The notes under the pieces: generated by a model
Database searches by the model: none
What the model saw: the letters and a program-made list of their open reading frames with translations, nothing else
Told to the model about the DNA's origin: nothing
In this document: positions 9,215 to 17,810 of the stretch, piece after piece
Layout of the letters: each line of letters begins with the position of its first letter
Position numbering within the stretch: position 1 is the stretch's first letter
Assembly: GCA_035362835.1 (NCBI GenBank)
Contig: DAOSDY010000001.1
Location: 310,001 to 374,000, forward strand
DNA from: Melioribacteraceae bacterium
GTDB taxonomy: Bacteria; Bacteroidota; Ignavibacteria; Ignavibacteriales; Melioribacteraceae
Length of the DNA: 64,000 nucleotides
Direction of reading: 5' to 3'
Made by a program: the position numbers and the translations under genes

Positions 9215-9552
9215 CGCATTCCCAGATTCTGTTTTAATATCTCTTTGAATGTCTGTTTTAATTCACTTTGAGGAGCTTGAATTTCATCAGATGAATCAAA
9301 GTCATATTCTTTAATCAACGAGATATTTCCCTCGCTAATACCGAGAAGAAGTAGTTTATCTTCAACTCTCACAACAGACAGGTATTTCTTCGGGAGAATA
9401 AGATGATTATTCATCACCTCGATTTTAAGAAGATTCGACTTGTTACGGTTAATAGAGAACGAGTACTTCCGTATCATTATAAGGGCGAGAAAAAGGAGGC
9501 CCAGAATTAACAGAAGCGGTAGAATCGTATTTACAATATCCATAAATGACAT
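9211..9552 (-). CDS. fliO: FliO-like flagellar export assembly protein
   Basis: This 113-residue protein has one N-terminal membrane helix (about residues 8-27) and a small basic then mixed cytoplasmic domain with an LKIEVMNNHLILPKKYLSVV segment typical of FliO. FliO helps assemble the FliP pentamer and is poorly conserved. The assignment therefore leans on its topology and its place between fliN and fliP, which is standard. It overlaps fliN by one base and fliP by four. Confidence 0.8.
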   Translation of the reverse strand: MSFMDIVNTILPLLLILGLLFLALIMIRKYSFSINRNKSNLLKIEVMNNHLILPKKYLSVVRVEDKLLLLGISEGNISLIKEYDFDSSDEIQAPQSELKQTFKEILKQNLGMR

Positions 9553-9935
9553 TAATAGATATCCTTTATTCTTTGAGCCGGGTCAACCAGGCTGGTTATA
9601 CGAATACCGAAGTGCTTATCGATAACAACAACTTCCCCTTCAGCAATTTTTTTATTATTAACGAATACATCAACAGGTTCGCTGGCCAGTTTTTCAAGTT
9701 CAATCACATATCCGCGTTCGAGTTCGAGTATATCCTTAATCTGCATCTGGGTTCTACCCAATTCTATATAGATATTCATCTGAAGATCTTTCAGAAATCC
9801 GAGTTTCTCGTCAGCGCCCGGAATGGAACGGGTTGAACTGTCGAACTCCTCAAATTCTGCGAGGGAGCCGTTTAATTTCCCTTTATCTTCGTTGTTCTCA
9901 TCCAATAATTGATTTTCGTTATTGATTTCGTTCAT
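9552..9935 (-). CDS. fliN: FliN, flagellar motor switch protein
   Basis: This 127-residue protein has an acidic, low-complexity N-terminus (about residues 1-45) and a single SpoA/C-ring domain (about 48-122). Family motifs include LGRTQMQIKDILELERGYVI and the VVVIDKHFGIRIT segment. FliN forms the base of the C-ring and also binds FliH for export. It is the simple FliN type, not the longer FliY with an added CheC-like phosphatase domain found in Bacillus, which fits the presence of a CheZ elsewhere in the window. It lies 7 bases after fliM. Confidence 0.95.
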   Translation of the reverse strand: MNEINNENQLLDENNEDKGKLNGSLAEFEEFDSSTRSIPGADEKLGFLKDLQMNIYIELGRTQMQIKDILELERGYVIELEKLASEPVDVFVNNKKIAEGEVVVIDKHFGIRITSLVDPAQRIKDIY

Positions 9936-9942
9936 AACTTCC

Positions 9943-10929
9943 TCAGTATGATTTTTTTTCTTCTAAAATTTTACGAATTATTTTAATTGCCTTATGATTA
10001 TTTACAATACCCGATCTGCCGGTGAAAAGAATACGGCCTTCCGTTTTCACTTTATGTTCGTCGTCAATCTTTGTATCAAGTCTTATTACGTCGCCTTTTT
10101 CCAGACTCATCAATTCTTTTATGGAAAGTCTTGCCGTACCGAATTCAACCTGAATTGGTATATGTGTTTTTGTAAGATGATTTGTAATCACTTCTTTAGA
10201 AGTAACTCCGTAATATTTGGTGGCACGTATTGTTGACAGCTTCTGGGTATTGATCTTAGCCAGAATGTTATCGAAAGCGAATGTAGCGAAGCATACATTC
10301 ATCAGATAGGATTGTTCACCGATCATTATTTCGAATGAGATCAGGAGGACGGATTCACTCTGCGATGTAATCTGAGCAAAATCGATATCCTGTTCAAACC
10401 GGTCGAATACAAATTCAAGGTTATCAACGGTCTGCCATGCCTTTTTAAGATCGAACATCACTCGGTCAACTACTACTCTTAGTACTTTCTGTTCAATCGG
10501 AGTAATTACCTTTAACTGTTTGGAGCCGATACCGCTTCCCCCGAGCAGTTTATCAACAAGCAGAAATCCAAGGTCGGTATTAATTTCAAGTATTCCTTTG
10601 ACGTCGGTATCTTTAATATCAAACGTAAAGAGACATGCGGGATTGGAAACAGAAAGCATATATTCCGAATAATAGATCTGGTCTACCGAAGCAACATTAA
10701 TACTTACTGCGTTTTGAAGTTTAGTAACTAGGAACTGGGAAAAACTTTCGGCAAAGTTTTCGCAGATATTTCTGATTATACGGAGTTGATTTTTCGAGAT
10801 TCTGTTGGGGAGTCTGAAATCGAACAGAACAATTTCCTTTTCAACCGGTGTTTCCGTTTTCTGATCGGTGCCGCTTTTAATATTATTAAGCAGCGCATCA
10901 ATTTCCTGCTGTGATAAAATCTCTGCCAT
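9943..10929 (-). CDS. fliM: FliM, flagellar motor switch protein
   Basis: This 328-residue protein starts with the CheY-phosphate binding peptide LSQQEIDALL (about residues 5-14). It continues with the CheC-like middle domain (about 45-240) and the C-terminal SpoA domain (about 250-325). Binding of CheY-P to the N-terminal peptide changes motor rotation. A very similar peptide, SQDEIDKLF, ends the CheZ-like protein of this window. The gene is 2 bases downstream of fliL and tightly linked to fliN. Confidence 0.97.
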   Translation of the reverse strand: MAEILSQQEIDALLNNIKSGTDQKTETPVEKEIVLFDFRLPNRISKNQLRIIRNICENFAESFSQFLVTKLQNAVSINVASVDQIYYSEYMLSVSNPACLFTFDIKDTDVKGILEINTDLGFLLVDKLLGGSGIGSKQLKVITPIEQKVLRVVVDRVMFDLKKAWQTVDNLEFVFDRFEQDIDFAQITSQSESVLLISFEIMIGEQSYLMNVCFATFAFDNILAKINTQKLSTIRATKYYGVTSKEVITNHLTKTHIPIQVEFGTARLSIKELMSLEKGDVIRLDTKIDDEHKVKTEGRILFTGRSGIVNNHKAIKIIRKILEEKKSY

Positions 10930-10931
10930 AA

Positions 10932-11498
10932 TTATTGTAGAATATATTTACTGAAATAAACGTTGTTTATTTTTATATGAGGCATCAAACGGTTTAATTT
11001 CTGCGTTATCTGCATTCTTAAAGTATCACGATATCCGGAATTCCCAAGTTGAATCATATCTTTACTGCTGAGTACGGAAATGATAGCATCTTTAACAAGA
11101 ATTTCTTTGTCTTTCAATTCTGAATGGGATTTTTCACTTGGAAGGTCAAAACCGAGTGAAGAAAGAAGCAGTCTTTTTCCATCTGTACCCGCGGGATTAA
11201 TTATAAGGTCGTCGACAACATAGATATATTTTCCCAGATCGGGATTGGAAATTGTATCTTCCGCCGGAATACTGGTCGCAACGGAGTCGGTTTCAACCGG
11301 AGTTGAGTGTGATTGAATTTTCGGTATAAGTATGTTAGCAGTGATAAAATAAACACCAACTAGCTGAACAATAAATAACGGAAGCCCAATGGCTAGGAAT
11401 TTAATACTAAACCCTTTTTTAACAGGGGCTTCTTCAATTTTCTTCTCTTCCGGCTGCTCTACGATTTTTTCTTCTTTTGTGTTTTCCATAGTGGTCAT
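10932..11498 (-). CDS. fliL: FliL, flagellar basal body-associated protein
   Basis: This 188-residue protein has a charged cytoplasmic N-terminus rich in Glu and Lys, one membrane helix (about residues 33-53), and a periplasmic FliL domain. That domain contains the LIINPAGTDGKRLLLSSLGF segment near residue 105-125 and the QITQKLNRLMP helix near the end. FliL surrounds and stabilises stator units. Stator genes often sit next to fliL but are absent here, so motA/motB must be elsewhere. The start is uncertain between the ATG at 11498 and one three codons downstream. It is preceded by a 167-base gap with a hairpin. Confidence 0.9.
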   Translation of the reverse strand: MTTMENTKEEKIVEQPEEKKIEEAPVKKGFSIKFLAIGLPLFIVQLVGVYFITANILIPKIQSHSTPVETDSVATSIPAEDTISNPDLGKYIYVVDDLIINPAGTDGKRLLLSSLGFDLPSEKSHSELKDKEILVKDAIISVLSSKDMIQLGNSGYRDTLRMQITQKLNRLMPHIKINNVYFSKYILQ

Positions 11499-11614
11499 AA
11501 TTTTTCAATTATAATGCCACAGCAAAACCCTTAAAATCCTCAAAAAAACCGAAAAAGGAAGTTAAATCTGGCTAATATTGAACAATTGATTGAATTTCGA
11601 GAGGTTTATTAGGA

Positions 11615-11649
11615 AGCCCCCCTCCCGGTATTAAACCGGCAGAGGGGCT
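11615..11649 (-). terminator. GC-rich hairpin after flgE
   Basis: On the minus strand, 17 bases after the flgE stop, a stem forms from AGCCCCTC and GAGGGGGGCT arms with inner GCCGGT/ACCGG pairing and a small AT loop. Two unpaired bases interrupt the outer stem. A clear U-run does not follow, so it may be an attenuator or an mRNA-stabilising structure rather than a full terminator. Its place between flgE and fliL suggests it tunes expression of fliL and downstream genes. Confidence 0.4.
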
Positions 11650-11665
11650 AAGGGATCATTTAGAA

Positions 11666-13336
11666 TTATCTGATAAGGTTTGTGATTTCCTGAAGAAGAT
11701 TATCGGCCGTTGTAATGACTCTCGCATTTGCCTGGAATCCTCTTTGAGATACGATCATACGTGTGAATTCCTCGGAGAGATCAACGTTCGATTGTTCAAG
11801 CGCACCCGACTGAACAGTAGTACCGCTCTCTTCGCCGAGACTGGTAATTCTAGGTTCGCCGCTGTTTGCATAGGCGGAGTACATATTATCACCAACGCTA
11901 ATCAAACCGTTCAGGTTGTTGAATGTTGCAACCATTACCTGTGCTAAATTTCTTGAACTACCGTTCGAAAAAATACCGACTATATTTCCATACTGATCGA
12001 TATTTATATTCGATAGAGAAGCCGAAGGAGAACCATTCTGCGATAATGCACTAACAACGGAGCTGGAGGAAGTCTGAGTTACACCGCCGAAACCAGAACC
12101 GAAATCGAGATCGATTACCGCGGTATTTGCACCGCCTTTAGGTACAAATGTTAACTGCGGGTTATTCGGAGAAATATTTGCCGGGTCGATGGTACCGTCT
12201 GCATTAAATAGGATAGTTCCGGAAGTAGAAAGGGGCTTTCCGTCTATTGTGCTCTGACCGGGTACGCCTGCTGTCCATGTCCATAAATTATCGTCGATCT
12301 TTGTAAACTTCAAGGTTACCTGGTGTGAAGTACCCAGAGAATCAAACATCGTAACCGAACCACTAACAACGTTTGGTATTCTGTTATTGTCTGCGGAAAC
12401 GCTGAGTGTTTGTGTACTTGAATTCTGAGTTACAGTTGTTGCATCGAATACAAAGTCGATATTTGAAGTTGGAATATTAACTCTGTTGTTTGTACCGTCG
12501 AATTCAGCAAGCGAAGCGGCATTAAGAGTGAAAACACCGGTTCCGTCGTCTGCGTAAACCAGATCTTCAATTGAGCCGCTGTCTAATTCGGTACCTTCTT
12601 CATCTTTCAATGACCAGTTCAGGTCGTAAGTATTATCAGCCGTTTTTTCATAGGTGATATCGAAAGTAAAAGGATTGCCGTATTCGTTATAAACTGTAGC
12701 AACGATAGGAGAAGTTGAATCGCCAACATCAAGAGCTGAAGAGTTGATATTTCCTCTCTGGATAACTCTCTGAGTGCGTGTTAATTCGGAATTACTTTTA
12801 AGGTTACCGCCCCATTTGATGTTGGTAGTTGAAACTGCCGGCAATTTAAGGTTAGTATCGATAACAATATCTTCAAGATTGTTGCCCGGAGGGATAACGC
12901 CTTCTGCGCTTGCAACCTTACCCTGAACAACAGCACCGTTCTGCGGACTAACAAGTTTTCCGTCTGCGTCGAAAATAAATGCGCCTGCTCTTGAAAAGAA
13001 GCTCTGGCCGTTGCTTTTAAGAACAAACATACCGGAACCCTGGAGACCGAGATCAGTTGTAATTCCGGTTCTTTCAAATGTACCCTGGTTCCAGTTGCGA
13101 TCGATTGAATTGATTTTCATACCAAGGCCTACCTGGAATGAGTTGGTACCGCCTGTTGTTTCGGTCGGATTGGTACCTGCTTTAACAAATTGATTAAAAG
13201 TATCGCTGAATGTTACGCGCGAGCCCTTGAAGCCGATTGTATTAACGTTGGAAATATTGTTGCCGATTACATCCATCATGGACTGATGATTACGTAAACC
13301 GGATACACCTGCGAAAAGTGAAGTTAAGAGTGCCAT
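11666..13336 (-). CDS. flgE: FlgE, flagellar hook protein
   Basis: This 556-residue hook protein has the N-terminal D0 helix with SLFAGVSGLRNHQSMMDVIG and the GNNISNVNTIGFKGSR motif, and the C-terminal D0 helix with MIVSQRGFQANARVITTADN. Between them lie large, variable Thr/Ser/Asn-rich D1-D3 domains, so it is somewhat longer than the about 400 residues of enteric FlgE. It is exported by the flagellar apparatus and polymerises into the hook. A very strong CTAGGAGGA ribosome-binding site precedes the ATG, and the leader contains two hairpins, consistent with high expression of a structural subunit. Confidence 0.97.
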   Translation of the reverse strand: MALLTSLFAGVSGLRNHQSMMDVIGNNISNVNTIGFKGSRVTFSDTFNQFVKAGTNPTETTGGTNSFQVGLGMKINSIDRNWNQGTFERTGITTDLGLQGSGMFVLKSNGQSFFSRAGAFIFDADGKLVSPQNGAVVQGKVASAEGVIPPGNNLEDIVIDTNLKLPAVSTTNIKWGGNLKSNSELTRTQRVIQRGNINSSALDVGDSTSPIVATVYNEYGNPFTFDITYEKTADNTYDLNWSLKDEEGTELDSGSIEDLVYADDGTGVFTLNAASLAEFDGTNNRVNIPTSNIDFVFDATTVTQNSSTQTLSVSADNNRIPNVVSGSVTMFDSLGTSHQVTLKFTKIDDNLWTWTAGVPGQSTIDGKPLSTSGTILFNADGTIDPANISPNNPQLTFVPKGGANTAVIDLDFGSGFGGVTQTSSSSVVSALSQNGSPSASLSNINIDQYGNIVGIFSNGSSRNLAQVMVATFNNLNGLISVGDNMYSAYANSGEPRITSLGEESGTTVQSGALEQSNVDLSEEFTRMIVSQRGFQANARVITTADNLLQEITNLIR

Positions 13337-13353
13337 TTTTTCCTCCTAGGATT

Positions 13354-13381
13354 GACCCGGCGTCTGTCAGTCGGCCGGATC
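13354..13381 (-). promoter_or_regulatory. Stem-loop in flgE leader, proximal
   Basis: On the minus strand the arms GATCCGGC and GCCGGGTC form an 8-base-pair stem (one T-G wobble) around a 12-base loop. The structure ends about 18 bases before the flgE start codon, just ahead of the AGGAGG ribosome-binding site. It could stabilise the transcript or gate translation of the hook protein. It does not match a riboswitch consensus that I know. Confidence 0.5.
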
Positions 13382-13382
13382 T

Positions 13383-13408
13383 GGAGCGTCCTTGGAAGGT
13401 CCCGCTCC
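13383..13408 (-). promoter_or_regulatory. Stem-loop in flgE leader, distal
   Basis: On the minus strand the arms GGAGCG and CGCTCC enclose an inner CCTT/AAGG stem, giving a compact two-step hairpin about 20 bases after the stop of the upstream gene. No U-run follows, so it is unlikely to be a simple terminator. Together with the adjacent hairpin it makes the flgE leader one of the few strongly structured intergenic stretches of the flagellar operon. Confidence 0.45.
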
Positions 13409-13429
13409 GTTATGTTTATTGTTGTTTAG

Positions 13430-13807
13430 TTAATATGCAAATACTACACTGTCGATGTTGGTAAAAACATTCTCATTCGAACCGCTAACTTCCATAGCAG
13501 TAACTACAGTTTTGTTCGGAATATTTACGATAAAGGCGGTATTATCCATCATTACCAGCGAATCTTTGGATCCTTTCAATTCGGCTTTTTCGACAGCGGA
13601 TTGAATTTTTTCAATATCTGTCTCGCTTAGCTGAATATTCCTTGATTCAAGTCTTTTAATGGCATGATTGGAAAATTTGACCTTTTCCAGTTCCTCTTTG
13701 AAAATAGAATCGAATGAAGAGGAGACCGGATCGAACTGTTTTCTTACAACTTCCTGGTTACCAACAATCGGGATAAAAGGGACAGATACCCCATTGATCT
13801 CTGTCAT
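13430..13807 (-). CDS. Flagellar operon protein, TIGR02530 (flg_new) type
   Basis: This 125-residue protein lies between flgD and flgE, the standard place of the TIGR02530 flagellar operon family in Firmicutes and spirochaetes. Family features are the central FSNHAIKRLESRNIQLSETD segment (about residues 45-65), a short helical stretch, and a C-terminal part with VMMDNTAFIVNIPNKTVVTA that reads as beta strands. Its biochemical role is not established. Export or hook assembly is suspected from location. The start overlaps the end of flgD by 4 bases. The family assignment is from memory of motif and position. Confidence 0.75.
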   Translation of the reverse strand: MTEINGVSVPFIPIVGNQEVVRKQFDPVSSSFDSIFKEELEKVKFSNHAIKRLESRNIQLSETDIEKIQSAVEKAELKGSKDSLVMMDNTAFIVNIPNKTVVTAMEVSGSNENVFTNIDSVVFAY

Positions 13808-14487
13808 TCATTACCTCCATTGTTTGATCTATTTAATATTTCCAGAATATCTGATATTGAATATTCGGCTCCCCCAACCAAGAGCATCGAACCGTTTTCG
13901 GTAAACCTGACTCCATCTATAAGTCCGAGCTTGTATGTTGAGAGAGTCATCTTTTCACCGCCGATATTATATGCTTCAACTTCAAACGTATAATCACCAT
14001 TATTAACTTTGTTACCATTATTATCGGAAAGATCCCAGGAAACTTTACAGGTGCCGGCTTCAACAGATCCGTCAATCATCCGGACAATATTTCCATTCTT
14101 ATCGGATATTTTAATTACAACCGATTTTGCTTGAACCGGTAGATTATAGCCGATATCGATACTCTCCTGACCAACCGCGCTGATATTATTTCCACTTATC
14201 TTAACTTCCTTTCCGATCAGGTTTGCAACCATTGTATTATTTATCGATTGGGTCAGCAAATAATTTACGTCCATACTTTTGGTTATAGAAGAATTAAGGT
14301 TAGCCAGCTGTTCAAGCGAGCTGAACTGGGCCAGCTGTGATGCATATTCGGTACCATCAAGCGGATTAAGAGGATCCTGATTTTTCAATTGCTGAATCAT
14401 CAGTTTTAAAAAATCATCTTTACCTAGCGTCCCTTTATTTTCCTTAACTGTTCCTGTTGCAGATGTATTTATAATTGAATTAACCAT
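13804..14487 (-). CDS. flgD: FlgD, hook capping protein
   Basis: This 227-residue protein has the conserved FlgD N-terminus with LGKDDFLKLMIQQLKNQDPL and the QLAQFSSLEQLANL segment (about residues 22-65). A C-terminal pair of beta domains follows (Tudor-like and FnIII-like, about 90-215), with the FDL/D-G-type segment VSWDLSDNNGNKVNNGDYTF. FlgD forms the cap that promotes FlgE polymerisation and is itself an export substrate. The neighbours fliK and flgE fit its role in hook assembly. Confidence 0.96.
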   Translation of the reverse strand: MVNSIINTSATGTVKENKGTLGKDDFLKLMIQQLKNQDPLNPLDGTEYASQLAQFSSLEQLANLNSSITKSMDVNYLLTQSINNTMVANLIGKEVKISGNNISAVGQESIDIGYNLPVQAKSVVIKISDKNGNIVRMIDGSVEAGTCKVSWDLSDNNGNKVNNGDYTFEVEAYNIGGEKMTLSTYKLGLIDGVRFTENGSMLLVGGAEYSISDILEILNRSNNGGNE

Positions 14488-14497
14488 CGCAAATTCC

Positions 14498-16762
14498 TTA
14501 TGCTAAATACTCGTATGTGTTATAACCCATCTTTTTAGTGCCGGACAAGTCTTCGCCACTTTCAATCTTTGGCCCCGTTTGGCCTGAATAGTTTTTCCGT
14601 TTACCGGTAAAGCTTTTTTGGGCTCTTGATTCACCGCTGCCCAAATTGATATTGATAGTACTTACTGTTATACCGTTACTTTGCAAATTATTTTTAAGCT
14701 GGTCGAGGTTTGACTGAATAGCCTGTTTAACCTGCTCGTTTTCAACTTCTATACTTGCCTGCAAATTACTCTCCACATAATCCACTACCAGTTTCACAGT
14801 TCCGAGATTCTTCGGTGTAATATGAAAAGTGATGCTCTGTTTTTCGTTTGTATTAAGATATTTGTTTATCTCTGTTATGATTTCGTTCGACTTGATTTTT
14901 TTGACTGATTCCGAAAACAATCCTGCTTCCGAAATAATCTTTTCACCTACGGGATTTTCAATTTTATTAACACCCTTATCAAAAGCAACTGTGCTAACAT
15001 TCTCATGTGATTTCATCGATTCCTGCTTAATTCCCGCACAGGCATCATTTTTTATTATGTGCTCGAAATTCTGCTTACCTTCAACTTTATTAGTTGTATT
15101 GTTTTTTTGATCGGTATCAGTCGATTTAGAATTATTATCTTCCTGCCTGGAGAATGCCTTATCACCTGACTCCATTTCCGGATCGGATACCCGTTCTTGA
15201 TAATCACTCATTGCAGAATGATTTTTTTCTATAAACGTTTTACTTTCATTTGGAGGATTGGGAAATTTTTCAGGATCAACATTTTCGGATTTTCCTGCTA
15301 AACTTGATTCTTTTTTTACAGAACTATTAACCGGTTCGGGCTTTACATTATTTTTGCCGGAACTGAATTCCCGGATACCGGAGAAAACATTTCCTGCATT
15401 TTCAACAAAATCTTTTTCGGTAAATATTAAATTATTATCGACTGATTTTTTTACCTGATCGGAATTATCTTTTACAATAGAAGCGGTTTTAATTTCAGGT
15501 AACTGGGAGCCGTATGAATTGAGTTCTGTAATCTTTCCTGAAGACTCTATTTTTATTGCCCTGAGGTATTCTGCACCATTAATTCTTTCTGTTCTAAATA
15601 GATCATTTTCCTTATTCTGTTTTTTGCTATCAACTAGAATGAGCTTGCTTTCTTTTATAGAATTCTCCTCACCATCGTTTATGGTTTCAGAATTTGTGCC
15701 GGACGTTTTGCTGAGATTCAATTCTTCGGCTGAATTTTCAGTAAGATTTCCCTGGACCTTAAATTCCCCTTCTTCGTAATTGTATTTGCTCAAGAAGCTG
15801 CTGATCTCTTTGGATGTTTTAATATCCAGAATAAACGGTCCTTTATGCTTAGGAATTGATGTTTCTGATTTATTATTCGATTCGGATTGAATCACTTCGA
15901 TACGGTATAGTCTTGCTGTTTCCCCTTTTTCGTTTACAGTATCAGATAATTCATCGTATCGATTTCTATTTACTTCGATATTTTCATGGCTTTTAAGTAC
16001 TTGATTTTCCGATACTGAATTTTCCGGCTGAATACTGTCTTGTGGTATATTTAACTGATTTTGCAAAGTCGAATCAGTATTTTCAACTGAGACTTTATCC
16101 GGACTAGTTAACGGTTCAGTTGAGTTTATGGGAGTATTAAATTTATTATTGGGAATTGCAATAAGGTTGTTTTCAATTGCCGACACTTGTAAAGAGATTT
16201 TGTCGCCGCCGGATTTCAGCACGAATTTTACAGCATCATGATTAATTAAAGCGGATTTAATGGTTTCTAATGAAATTGTCCGCTCAATTGAATCCCCATC
16301 ACCATCATCGCCCGGCTGTTCTAAATTGTCTGATAATTTTGGAGGCTCTTGTCCGGGACTATTAATATCAATACTATTATTCAAGATATTCTGCAAACCT
16401 TCTATAAAAGCGATCAGTTCTTCTTCATTTACGGACTGTTTAGTGGCAGTAATATTTATATCCTGCAGGTGATAAAGATCCTGTGAAAGAAGATTTTCGC
16501 CGGAGGATTTGTGAATAATACCGGCCAGTTCTTCAAGAAGCTCATGGTTTACGGGAATGGTAATTTCTAAATCGTTAATATTAGCAAGTAATTGATCGAG
16601 TGAGTACTTGTTGGAATTATTAACTCCCGGAGAATTTTCCTCGGCAAATACATTAATTATATCCGCAAAGAGATGAGTCGTCTCTGGATTTGAGCTATTC
16701 AATGCATTAAGTAATCCAGCATCATTAGTAAGTTTATCAAAAAATAAAGGATTCAAATTCAT
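14498..16762 (-). CDS. fliK: FliK, hook-length control protein
   Basis: This 754-residue protein is nearly twice the size of enteric FliK. The long N-terminal and middle part is hydrophilic, low in complexity and rich in Ser, Asn, Glu and Lys, as expected of a secreted molecular ruler. The conserved Flg_hook domain is near the end (about residues 630-710), with ITFHITPKNLGTVKLVVDY and a VKQAIQSNLDQLKNNLQSNG helix. FliK measures the hook and triggers the FlhB switch. The identity rests on the C-terminal domain and on the place before flgD. The start overlaps the upstream stop by 4 bases. The unusual length might reflect a longer hook, which is inference. Confidence 0.92.
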   Translation of the reverse strand: MNLNPLFFDKLTNDAGLLNALNSSNPETTHLFADIINVFAEENSPGVNNSNKYSLDQLLANINDLEITIPVNHELLEELAGIIHKSSGENLLSQDLYHLQDINITATKQSVNEEELIAFIEGLQNILNNSIDINSPGQEPPKLSDNLEQPGDDGDGDSIERTISLETIKSALINHDAVKFVLKSGGDKISLQVSAIENNLIAIPNNKFNTPINSTEPLTSPDKVSVENTDSTLQNQLNIPQDSIQPENSVSENQVLKSHENIEVNRNRYDELSDTVNEKGETARLYRIEVIQSESNNKSETSIPKHKGPFILDIKTSKEISSFLSKYNYEEGEFKVQGNLTENSAEELNLSKTSGTNSETINDGEENSIKESKLILVDSKKQNKENDLFRTERINGAEYLRAIKIESSGKITELNSYGSQLPEIKTASIVKDNSDQVKKSVDNNLIFTEKDFVENAGNVFSGIREFSSGKNNVKPEPVNSSVKKESSLAGKSENVDPEKFPNPPNESKTFIEKNHSAMSDYQERVSDPEMESGDKAFSRQEDNNSKSTDTDQKNNTTNKVEGKQNFEHIIKNDACAGIKQESMKSHENVSTVAFDKGVNKIENPVGEKIISEAGLFSESVKKIKSNEIITEINKYLNTNEKQSITFHITPKNLGTVKLVVDYVESNLQASIEVENEQVKQAIQSNLDQLKNNLQSNGITVSTININLGSGESRAQKSFTGKRKNYSGQTGPKIESGEDLSGTKKMGYNTYEYLA

Positions 16763-17373
16763 TTTAGATTAATAATTCTATTTGCCAGTTCAGGTTTAAA
16801 TTCTGCTATTATTTCGGCTGCTTTCTTTTTTTTCATCGAGTAAATAATGTCTCTGGCTATATTATCGTTATAACCCTGAATTATTTTAGCGGCTTTTTTC
16901 GAATCCATAGCTTCATATAGCTTTACAGAGTTTTTTACCCATTTATTGTAGACACTGTCGTTAACACTTATGACAGACTGAGAGATATTTTCAGGACTAT
17001 CCGGGGAAACCGATTTTTCACTTAAAAGACTTACCTGTTCCTTCAGTTTATTAATCTGCTCGGCAAGTACATCTGTATTATCTGTAATAGTTGAAGCACT
17101 GATTTTGAGGTCGGCCGTATCCGCTGGTGAGGCTCCGGTCTGATTCATTGCAATTGAAGAATCGGGAGGAGCCGGTTTTTCTGGAGTTTCGGCTTCCCGG
17201 GTTACATCAGTAATAGTAGAATCTTTTTTAGCCGGTTCCAGGCCGGAATCGACTGGTGTAAAATCGAGTACAAAAATATTTTTATAAGTCGAAGCACCGT
17301 AATACATTGCGCCCGTTACCATAAAAAAGGCAATCAGTAAAATCAGCACATAAATCAGTTTGTCTTTCATCAT
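16759..17373 (-). CDS. YlxF/MotE-like protein (MgtE_N-like domain)
   Basis: This 204-residue protein has an N-terminal membrane helix (about residues 6-26) and a Pro/Ser/Thr-rich periplasmic linker. A short coiled coil (about 85-105) follows, then a C-terminal MgtE N-domain-like helical repeat with LYEAMDSKKAAKIIQGY and MKKKKAAEIIAEF. The same arrangement is found in YlxF of the Bacillus fla/che operon and in rhizobial MotE, a chaperone of the periplasmic motor protein MotC. Its place between fliJ and fliK matches ylxF exactly. A role in basal body or motor assembly is likely but unproven here. Confidence 0.78.
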   Translation of the reverse strand: MMKDKLIYVLILLIAFFMVTGAMYYGASTYKNIFVLDFTPVDSGLEPAKKDSTITDVTREAETPEKPAPPDSSIAMNQTGASPADTADLKISASTITDNTDVLAEQINKLKEQVSLLSEKSVSPDSPENISQSVISVNDSVYNKWVKNSVKLYEAMDSKKAAKIIQGYNDNIARDIIYSMKKKKAAEIIAEFKPELANRIINLK

Positions 17374-17804
17374 CCTTTCCTTATAAAATTACTTATTGCT
17401 ATTTCATTCATTTGCTTTAATTCTTCCCTGCTGCTATCGAATAAAAACTCTTCCATTTTATTTTCCTTAAGCGTTTCGAATGTTTTAAGCTCTTTCTTCT
17501 TCTGAATCAGTTCGGATTGTTTCTGTTCCTTTCTATGCTCAAGTTCCATTATTTTTTTGTCGATGTTCGATATCTCTTTTTCAATTGTTTTTATGTGAGC
17601 ACTTGCACTTTTGAATTCGTAAATCCTTATCTGTCCGCTGGTAATGGTTTCATAAAGATTTTTCTTTTTATCAATAAAAGATTTTTTTTTGTTAATTGAG
17701 TTTTCAATCTCTCTATCAATAAGCGAGATTTCTTTTAATATTTTTTTTTCAAGAACTACCTTTATTCTGATTATCTGATCGAATTTGAAAATAAATTTCG
17801 ACAC
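17370..17804 (-). CDS. fliJ: FliJ, flagellar export coiled-coil protein
   Basis: This 144-residue protein is almost entirely helical coiled coil, rich in Lys and Glu, starting with FKFDQIIRIKVVLEKKI, which resembles the FliJ N-terminus. FliJ is the central stalk of the FliI ATPase ring and links it to FlhA. Sequence conservation is low in this family, so the call depends on the coiled-coil pattern, the size and the position directly after fliI. It overlaps the next gene by 4 bases. Confidence 0.88.
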   Translation of the reverse strand: MSKFIFKFDQIIRIKVVLEKKILKEISLIDREIENSINKKKSFIDKKKNLYETITSGQIRIYEFKSASAHIKTIEKEISNIDKKIMELEHRKEQKQSELIQKKKELKTFETLKENKMEEFLFDSSREELKQMNEIAISNFIRKG

Positions 17805-17810
17805 AACGCA

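Noticed and set aside
11505..11519. TGGCAT-N5-TTGA on the minus strand before fliL, resembling a sigma-54 site
   Set aside because: The -12 doublet is wrong (GA) and the predicted transcription start would fall inside the fliL coding start, so no leader would remain.
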